DNA from: Chryseobacterium taiwanense
GTDB lineage: Bacteria; Bacteroidota; Bacteroidia; Flavobacteriales; Weeksellaceae
Direction of reading: 5' to 3'
Assembly (NCBI RefSeq): GCF_000813825.1
Contig: NZ_JWTA01000021.1
Location: 62,001-126,000 of the forward strand
DNA length: 64,000 bases
Below, in pieces: positions 58,667-64,000 of this stretch (the stretch's first letter is position 1; every line of letters begins with the position of its first letter). Below the pieces are notes generated by a model, which worked only from the letters and a program-made list of their open reading frames with translations, made no database searches and was not told where the DNA came from. Position numbers and translations under genes: made by a program.

Positions 58667-59788
58667 TCAACTTGTCTTTCGGTAATTATAAATAGCCAAA
58701 GAATTAAGCACCACAGCAAAAGCCAGTAAATAGAACAGTTCATTCTTTACTTCGGAAAATCCGCTGCCTTTTAATACAATAAGTCTTACTACACTTATAA
58801 AATGCGTTACAGGAGTAAAAGCAGACATTGTTCTTGCCCAATCCGGCATACTGTCTGTACTGGTGAAAAAACCGCTCATCAGCATAAAGATCATCATAAA
58901 GAAAAATGCGATGAACATGGCCTGTAACTGTGTATCTGCAAACGTGGAGATCAAAAGTCCCAACCCTAACAACGCAATAAGGTACACTGCTGCAAAAAGA
59001 TAAAGAACGAGCAGGCTTCCCTGAGGAAAAATTCCATAGACTACATACATTACGGTCAATCCAAGGGTAAACACAATCATCCCGACAATCCAAAAAGGAA
59101 TTAATTTCCCTAAGATAAACTGCCATTTTTTAATTGGGGTCACATTGATCTGCTCTATAGTCCCAATTTCTTTTTCTCTTACAATATTCAATGCTGTGAT
59201 AAAACCACCAATCAACGTAAGCAGCAATACCAAAATCCCCGGAACCATATAATATTTGTATTCCGCTCTGGGATTGTACCAATTGGAACTCACTATCTGT
59301 ATATTGGCCTTGGAAACTGTTGAAACTGTAAATGTTTTCATGGTAACATCCAGATCATTATTAAAATCTGCAATCACAGACATCAGATAAGCTCCTCCCA
59401 AGGAAGATTTTGTCCCGTTAATTGCATCTACCGAAAGATTAACTTTCTGACTTCCTTCCCGAACAAGATTCCGTTCAAAGCCGGCAGGAATTTCCAACAC
59501 AAGATCTGCTTCACTTTCCTCAATCATTTTCAGCCCGTTCTGATAAGAATCCGGAGTTCCGGCAATTTTAAAATATCCGGAAGAAGCGATTTTATGAATG
59601 AGTTTTTGAGAATAGCTGCTGTGATCGTTGTCAACATATGCTATATTGATATTTTTCACTTCAAAATTAGCTGCCAGAGGCATGATGATCAGCTGAATGA
59701 TCGGCATTGCAAACATCATCGCCAGTATCGTTTTGTCTCTGAAGATCTGACGAAATTCTTTCTGTAAAATGAATCTTAATACTTTCAC
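58667..59788 (-). CDS. ABC-2 type transporter permease, second copy
   Basis: 373-residue inner-membrane permease, last gene of the efflux operon. N-terminal cytosolic element plus first helix (FRDKTILAMMFAMPIIQLII), a large periplasmic loop (about 40-165), then five helices in the C-terminal half, including YMVPGILVLLLTLIGGFITA and FIAFFFMMIFMLMSGFFTST. The EKEIGTIEQINVTPIKKWQF motif between them is the ABC-2 (YbhS/YbhR/YhhJ) signature. Start overlaps the preceding permease stop by 4 bp. It probably forms a heterodimer with that permease. Confidence 0.92.
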   Translation of the reverse strand: MKVLRFILQKEFRQIFRDKTILAMMFAMPIIQLIIMPLAANFEVKNINIAYVDNDHSSYSQKLIHKIASSGYFKIAGTPDSYQNGLKMIEESEADLVLEIPAGFERNLVREGSQKVNLSVDAINGTKSSLGGAYLMSVIADFNNDLDVTMKTFTVSTVSKANIQIVSSNWYNPRAEYKYYMVPGILVLLLTLIGGFITALNIVREKEIGTIEQINVTPIKKWQFILGKLIPFWIVGMIVFTLGLTVMYVVYGIFPQGSLLVLYLFAAVYLIALLGLGLLISTFADTQLQAMFIAFFFMMIFMLMSGFFTSTDSMPDWARTMSAFTPVTHFISVVRLIVLKGSGFSEVKNELFYLLAFAVVLNSLAIYNYRKTS

Positions 59789-60891
59789 GACAGTCTGATT
59801 TTAAAATTTTTCAACGCTAATGTCAGTAAAACAATACACATCCCTACCAAAATCAACGTTTCTTTCCAGATATAGCTAAATCCTAGTCCTTTCAGCATCA
59901 CCGCTTTTACAATGGCATAATAATATCTTGATGGCAAAACGTGTGATATCACCTGAAATACAACAGGCATATTTTCTATCGGGAACATAAATCCCGTCAA
60001 AAGCAATGTCGGCAGCATCATTCCCATCATCGAGATCAACATTGCGGTTTGCTGCGAGTTGGTCAGATTTGAAATCAACAGTCCTAATGCAAGACAGGTA
60101 ATGATAAACAGGATACTTTCTGCAAAAAGTAAAATCAAACTTCCTTTTATTTCAACATCTAATAAATACACAGAAAGCAAAAGAATGATGATAAAATTAA
60201 CCAAAGAAAGCACCAGATAAGGAATGGCTTTGGCAATTAAAACCATGATCGGTTTAAAAGGCGATACCAGTAAGATTTCCATGGTTCCCAATTCTTTTTC
60301 TTTGACGACTGCAACAGATGTGAGCGCCGTACTTACGATCATAAAGATCAGAGCAATTACACCGGGAATAAAATTTAAAGATCCGTTTTGATCTTCATTA
60401 TAGAGCTGCCTTAATTCAGGAATAATCTGATAAGAAGGCTTTGTTGTAGGATTTAATTGTTGTTGATAATTATTGATAATCGTGGTAAGATAATTGGTAA
60501 GAATTGTTGCCGTATTCGGATCTGAAGCATCTGCAATAATCTGTATCTGCGCACCTCCTTTCCGGTAAAGGTCCTGCCCGAAATTGACAGGAAATATCAC
60601 TGCACATTTTATACTTCCATCTTTAAATCTTTTTTCAATTTCGGGATAATTCAGAACAGGTTCTTTCACTTTAAAATAAGAACTCGACTGTATTTTGGTA
60701 ATGATCTGTTCCGACTGTATATCATGAGCATTATCCAAAACAGCAACACCAATATTTTTCACCTCACTGCTCAGTGCGAAACCAAACAGCACGATCTGCA
60801 CCACCGGCAAACCGAAAAGGATCAGAAGCGTTCTGCGGTCTCTGAATACGTGATAAAATTCTTTCCGGATAAATACTAATAACTGTTTCAT
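59785..60891 (-). CDS. ABC-2 type transporter permease, first copy
   Basis: 368 residues from ATG 60891 (MKQLLVFIRKEFYHVFRDRR); the frame to 60942 overlaps the ATPase gene and lacks family features. Same plan as the second permease: helix 1 (TLLILFGLPVVQIVLFGFAL), a long periplasmic domain, then helices beginning FIPGVIALIFMIVSTALTSV and the EKELGTMEILLVSPFKPIMV ABC-2 signature. It begins one base after the second ATPase gene's stop. Confidence 0.92.
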   Translation of the reverse strand: MKQLLVFIRKEFYHVFRDRRTLLILFGLPVVQIVLFGFALSSEVKNIGVAVLDNAHDIQSEQIITKIQSSSYFKVKEPVLNYPEIEKRFKDGSIKCAVIFPVNFGQDLYRKGGAQIQIIADASDPNTATILTNYLTTIINNYQQQLNPTTKPSYQIIPELRQLYNEDQNGSLNFIPGVIALIFMIVSTALTSVAVVKEKELGTMEILLVSPFKPIMVLIAKAIPYLVLSLVNFIIILLLSVYLLDVEIKGSLILLFAESILFIITCLALGLLISNLTNSQQTAMLISMMGMMLPTLLLTGFMFPIENMPVVFQVISHVLPSRYYYAIVKAVMLKGLGFSYIWKETLILVGMCIVLLTLALKNFKIRLS

Positions 60892-60892
60892 A

Positions 60893-61633
60893 TTAATCTC
60901 CTGATCGTTTGGCATTCCTTGCGAGCTGATAAAAAACATCATCCATGGAATGCGTATTGAACTGTTTTTTCAGATTAGCCGGAGTATCCAGCGCTTCGAC
61001 CCTTCCATCGACCATTACCGTGATCCGGTTGCAATATTCTGCCTCATCCATATAATGGGTGGTGACAAATACCGTAATTCCATCCGCGGCGGCCTGATAA
61101 ATCATATCCCAGAACTGACGCCTCGTTATAGGATCTACACCACCGGTAGGTTCGTCCAGAAAAACAATCTTAGGACGATGAAAAATAGCGACTGAAAAAG
61201 CCAGCTTCTGTTTCCAGCCAAGCGGTAAAGCGCCCACCAGTTTTTTGGCTTCTTTTTCTAAACCGAGGGTTGTGATCAATTCAGCGCTTCGTTTTTTTAT
61301 GTCGGAACGTGAAACCCCATATACTCCGCCATAAAATTCAATATTCTCAAGAATGGTAAGATTATCATACAGAGAAAATTTCTGGCTCATGTATCCGATA
61401 TTCCTTTTGATCTGCTCCTGTTGTTTATACACATCAAAACCGGCAACTGTAGCTGAACCCGACGTAGGAAAAGATAACCCGCAAAGAATTCGCATTGCAG
61501 TGGTTTTTCCGGCTCCGTTAGCTCCAAGAAATCCAAATATCTCTCCCTGATCGACATCAAAGGTGATGCGGTCAACTGCTTTAAAGTCGCCAAACTGCTT
61601 GGTTAAGTCCTTACAAATAATTGCTTTATCCAT
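60893..61633 (-). CDS. ABC transporter ATPase, second copy
   Basis: 246 residues. Walker A FGFLGANGAGKTTAMRILCG (about residues 33-52), Walker B KIVFLDEPTGGVDPITRRQF (about 160-179), Q-loop MSQKFSLYDNL, His switch VTTHYMDEAEYC. The signature is LPLGWKQKLA rather than LSGGMKQ, a form also common in the second ATPase of YhiH/YbhF-like exporters. Immediately adjacent to the first ATPase (no intergenic base), so the two probably pair to drive the two permeases. Confidence 0.93.
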   Translation of the reverse strand: MDKAIICKDLTKQFGDFKAVDRITFDVDQGEIFGFLGANGAGKTTAMRILCGLSFPTSGSATVAGFDVYKQQEQIKRNIGYMSQKFSLYDNLTILENIEFYGGVYGVSRSDIKKRSAELITTLGLEKEAKKLVGALPLGWKQKLAFSVAIFHRPKIVFLDEPTGGVDPITRRQFWDMIYQAAADGITVFVTTHYMDEAEYCNRITVMVDGRVEALDTPANLKKQFNTHSMDDVFYQLARNAKRSGD

Positions 61634-62560
61634 TTACTCGGTTTTTACTTGCTGTTCATGCATCAGTCTTATAAAACTATCTTCTATGGTCGGGGTTATT
61701 TTCTTTACTTCAAAATCTTCCGGATTGTATTTTTCGGCTAAATCTTTCACTGTTTGTTCCTCTTCATTTTCCGTAATGAATGTCACATGAATATATTCTC
61801 CGAATGCATAGCAGCTTTCTACCCCATTATCAGATCTTAAATCTTCCAATAACTTATAGATATTCTTAGCTTTCACGGCAAAAAGCGTTTTAGGAAAATT
61901 CCTGACAATATTTTCAGGCTCATCTACCGACATTATTTTCCCATTTTGAATCAGAGCAATACGGTCGCATAATTTAGCTTCATCCATATAAGGCGTCGAA
62001 ACCACAATGCTGATATTCTGTTCTTTAAGTTTTGCCAGCATATCCCAGAACTCCTTTCTGGAAACCACATCTACTCCAGTTGTTGGTTCATCAAGAAATA
62101 AAACTTCAGGCTTATGGATCAGTGCACAGCACAATGCCAGTTTTTGCTTCATCCCTCCTGAAAGCTTTCCCGCTCTACGATTACTGAAAGGTTTTATCTG
62201 TTCATAAATATCTTTGATCAGATCATAATTTTCCTCGATCGTTGTTCCGAAAAGTGTCGCAAAGAAATTCAGGTTTTCAGACACGGTCAGATCCTGATAC
62301 AGAGAAAATTTTCCGGGCATATATCCCAGCTTGTTCCGGATCGCCTGATAGTCTTTTATGACATCATGCCCTTCAACGGTTGCGGTTCCGCTGTCTGCCA
62401 GTAATAACGTGGTAAGAATACGGAAAATTGATGTTTTACCAGCTCCATCCGGTCCGATCAATCCAAACAGCTCTCCTTTTGCCACTTCAAAAGAAACATC
62501 ATCAACGGCTTTTACTTCTCCGTATGTTTTAGTAATATTTTTTGCATCGACAGAATTCAT
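61634..62560 (-). CDS. ABC transporter ATPase, first copy
   Basis: 308 residues. Walker A FGLIGPDGAGKTSIFRILTT (about residues 33-52), canonical signature GKLSGGMKQKLALCCALI (about 136-153), Walker B EVLFLDEPTTGVDVVSRKEF, His switch VSTPYMDEAKLC, in which the usual histidine is replaced by proline. The last ~75 residues form a C-terminal extension typical of drug/YhiH-type ATPases. Lies 6 bp after the membrane-fusion gene. Confidence 0.93.
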   Translation of the reverse strand: MNSVDAKNITKTYGEVKAVDDVSFEVAKGELFGLIGPDGAGKTSIFRILTTLLLADSGTATVEGHDVIKDYQAIRNKLGYMPGKFSLYQDLTVSENLNFFATLFGTTIEENYDLIKDIYEQIKPFSNRRAGKLSGGMKQKLALCCALIHKPEVLFLDEPTTGVDVVSRKEFWDMLAKLKEQNISIVVSTPYMDEAKLCDRIALIQNGKIMSVDEPENIVRNFPKTLFAVKAKNIYKLLEDLRSDNGVESCYAFGEYIHVTFITENEEEQTVKDLAEKYNPEDFEVKKITPTIEDSFIRLMHEQQVKTE

Positions 62561-62566
62561 CCTTTT

Positions 62567-63502
62567 TTATTTTGACCAGATTGCTTCACCGTACATTCCT
62601 ATTTTAAGGTATCCGTCGTTTTTCACCCTAATTTTAATTGCATACACCAGATTGGCTCTTTCATCTTTAGTCTGGATTGTTTTTGGAGAAAATTCAGATT
62701 TACTCGATATCCATACAATCGTTCCTGTATATTCTTTATATTTTTTTTCTCCCTGATCGATTCTTACTTTCACCTGCTGGTTCAATTTAATCTGAGGCAG
62801 TTGGGTTCCTGTGATATAAGCTCTCAGATCAAGTGTATCTGTATTGGCAATTTTATATAATGGTTTTCCGACCACCTGCATTTCGCCCTGCAGCGCATAG
62901 TTGATAAGCACGGTTCCATTGATCGGATTAATGATCTGTCCTTTATTGATCTGTTCCTGAAACTGGGCTATTGTTTTTTCCAAAGGAGCTGTTTCACTTA
63001 GAATACTGCGGTTCTGCGTATCTGTATTGGAATTGTTTACGGAAAGCTGCTGTTTTGTTGCCACCATCTGTTTTCTGAGCTGATCGATTCCTGCATCTAT
63101 ATCATCAAGCTGTTTACGGGTGGCTGCATCAGCTTTTACCAGATTTGCGGTACGGGTTCGCTCGTGAAGCTGATGTTCCAGTTGAGATTCCAGTACTGCT
63201 AATTGTTTTTTCACCAATTCATCCTGAGCATCGGGAGTGCTTGTTTTCTGATGCAGTGCCTTGATATTAGCTTCCGCCTGTTCTTTTTGCAGCACTGCGG
63301 TTTTCACATCAATCTGTCCTACCTGATCTCCTTTTTTAAGATACGCACCTTCCTGAACGGAATACGCAATCAGTTCCCCATTTTGCTGGGCAGAAACAAT
63401 CACCTCATCAGCTTCAAAATTACCAGAAGCATCAAAATCATCTTTTTTCTCACAGGAATTCAGGAATAAAACAGCAGTAAAAAATAGGATAAGCTTTTTC
63501 AT
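62567..63502 (-). CDS. HlyD-family membrane fusion protein, lipoprotein
   Basis: 311 residues. Lipoprotein signal MKKLILFFTAVLFLNSC (Cys17). The mature part has a barrel-sandwich half (ADEVIVSAQQNGELIAYSVQ), a coiled-coil hairpin (about residues 75-165, ELVKKQLAVLESQLEHQLHE), the second lipoyl half INKGQIINPINGTVLINYAL and a beta-barrel domain (LDLRAYITGTQLPQIKLNQQ). Periplasmic adaptor linking the ABC exporter to the TolC-like protein encoded upstream. E. coli YbhG/YhiI are comparable. Confidence 0.92.
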   Translation of the reverse strand: MKKLILFFTAVLFLNSCEKKDDFDASGNFEADEVIVSAQQNGELIAYSVQEGAYLKKGDQVGQIDVKTAVLQKEQAEANIKALHQKTSTPDAQDELVKKQLAVLESQLEHQLHERTRTANLVKADAATRKQLDDIDAGIDQLRKQMVATKQQLSVNNSNTDTQNRSILSETAPLEKTIAQFQEQINKGQIINPINGTVLINYALQGEMQVVGKPLYKIANTDTLDLRAYITGTQLPQIKLNQQVKVRIDQGEKKYKEYTGTIVWISSKSEFSPKTIQTKDERANLVYAIKIRVKNDGYLKIGMYGEAIWSK

Positions 63503-63512
63503 TGTAAATAGA

Positions 63513-64000
63513 TTAGTTTCCGGTTATAAATTTCTGATTGTATTTTGCCTGTAACAGCTGGATCTGATGAAGAATCAGCGTTTGTCTTGCTAGATTTTCC
63601 GCATTCGTCTTCTGAATGTATTCATGGGTGGTAATCACTCCGTTGCTTAATTGGGCTTCAGCAGATTTTCTCACAGATTCACGCAGAGCGATCGCATTTT
63701 CATCCTGTTGAATCAGCTCATTATATTTTTTGATCTGATCATCCTGCTGCGTGAGATCCAGTTTCGTATTCAGTAAAAATGTTTCTTTATCCGCATCTAC
63801 AGCCTGTCTGTTCAGTTTTAAAATCGCTTTCTGGTTAGAAGACGTATAAAGACTTTCCAACGACCAGTTGAATCGTATACCTGCAATAAACCAGGGTCCG
63901 AATTTATTTTCGATAATATTAAGAGTCGGCCTTCCGTACGCTCCCTGAACAAAAGCACTTACCTGTGGCAAAAGATCAGATTTCAACTGACTCTCCTGAA
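63513..64000 (-). CDS. TolC-family outer-membrane efflux protein, 5' partial
   Basis: C-terminal part of an outer-membrane channel; the frame is open to the window edge, so the start lies outside, and the TTG at 63986 is internal. Visible pieces are QVSAFVQGAYGRPTLNIIEN, GPWFIAGIRFNWSLESLYTS (a TolC beta strand), long amphipathic helices (ILKLNRQAVDADKETFLLNT; ESVRKSAEAQLSNGVITTHE) and the last helix ARQTLILHQIQLLQAKYNQK. First gene of the ABC efflux operon in transcription order; the adaptor follows after 10 bp. Confidence 0.9.
   Translation of the reverse strand, partial: QESQLKSDLLPQVSAFVQGAYGRPTLNIIENKFGPWFIAGIRFNWSLESLYTSSNQKAILKLNRQAVDADKETFLLNTKLDLTQQDDQIKKYNELIQQDENAIALRESVRKSAEAQLSNGVITTHEYIQKTNAENLARQTLILHQIQLLQAKYNQKFITGN

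Overview
The window is an ordinary-looking chromosomal segment from a member of the Bacteroidota, most likely family Weeksellaceae (a Chryseobacterium-like organism). The reasons are AT-rich DNA, a SusC/SusD pair, the gliding lipoprotein GldD, TssB/TssC of the Bacteroidota-type T6SS, LytTR and TPR-kinase two-component systems, many short-signal 'CxDDDDD' lipoproteins, near-absence of Shine-Dalgarno sequences, and repeated promoter elements of the Bacteroidota type (TTG, about 19 bp, TAnnTTTG). No rRNA, tRNA, CRISPR array, prophage or insertion sequence was seen. The species assignment is inference.

Layout. 1-5.8 kb: a SusC/SusD outer-membrane uptake pair followed by a secreted phosphoesterase; SusC is cut by the window start. 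5.8-9.7 kb: an ECF sigma factor with its RskA-type anti-sigma, divergent from a FAS1 (fasciclin) protein and two ferritin-like proteins. 9.8-12.2 kb: small unknown genes, an XRE repressor module with an operator, a DUF2459-type protein, and a hidden 26-residue very basic gene. 12.3-20.5 kb: housekeeping genes (queG, rhodanese, HD hydrolase, alpha/beta hydrolase, NPD-type FMN enzyme, SurA-like PPIase, PfkB kinase, gldD, mutY). 20.5-28.8 kb: a lipoprotein, the T6SS sheath pair tssB-tssC, two tandem M13 metallopeptidases and cinA. 28.9-37.3 kb: a lipocalin and a LytTR sensor/regulator pair with an apparent local regulon of five envelope-protein genes. 37.3-45.2 kb: an FAD oxidoreductase, an MFS transporter with a divergent AraC regulator, lipA, a second ECF sigma factor and tyrS. 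45.3-49.1 kb: a NarL-type kinase/regulator pair bracketed by two related lipoproteins. 49.3-52.9 kb: an esterase, a PDZ protease-like protein and an L,D-transpeptidase. 53.5-58.6 kb: an asparagine-utilisation operon (porin, periplasmic asparaginase, aspartase, C4-dicarboxylate antiporter). 58.7-64 kb: an ABC-type efflux operon (two permeases, two ATPases, membrane-fusion protein, TolC-like protein), cut by the window end.

Most notable observations. (1) Three near-identical pairs of a 10-bp direct repeat (TTCACCAAGT) spaced exactly 21 bp lie upstream of three plus-strand transcription units next to the LytTR system. In two of them the -7 element is at the same distance (38 bp); in the third it is at 37 bp. 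This is the architecture expected of a LytTR operator, so a complete sensor-regulator-regulon can be proposed. (2) A 26-codon, twelve-lysine/arginine, acid-free reading frame at 12065-12145 has its own promoter-like element and its own intrinsic terminator. (3) The ECF sigma gene has a near-consensus promoter but no ATG; its reading frame probably starts at ATT. Its divergent FAS1 neighbour carries an ECF-type promoter. (4) At least two genes appear to have leaderless or nearly leaderless transcripts. (5) Several families of extragenic palindromes are scattered between genes.
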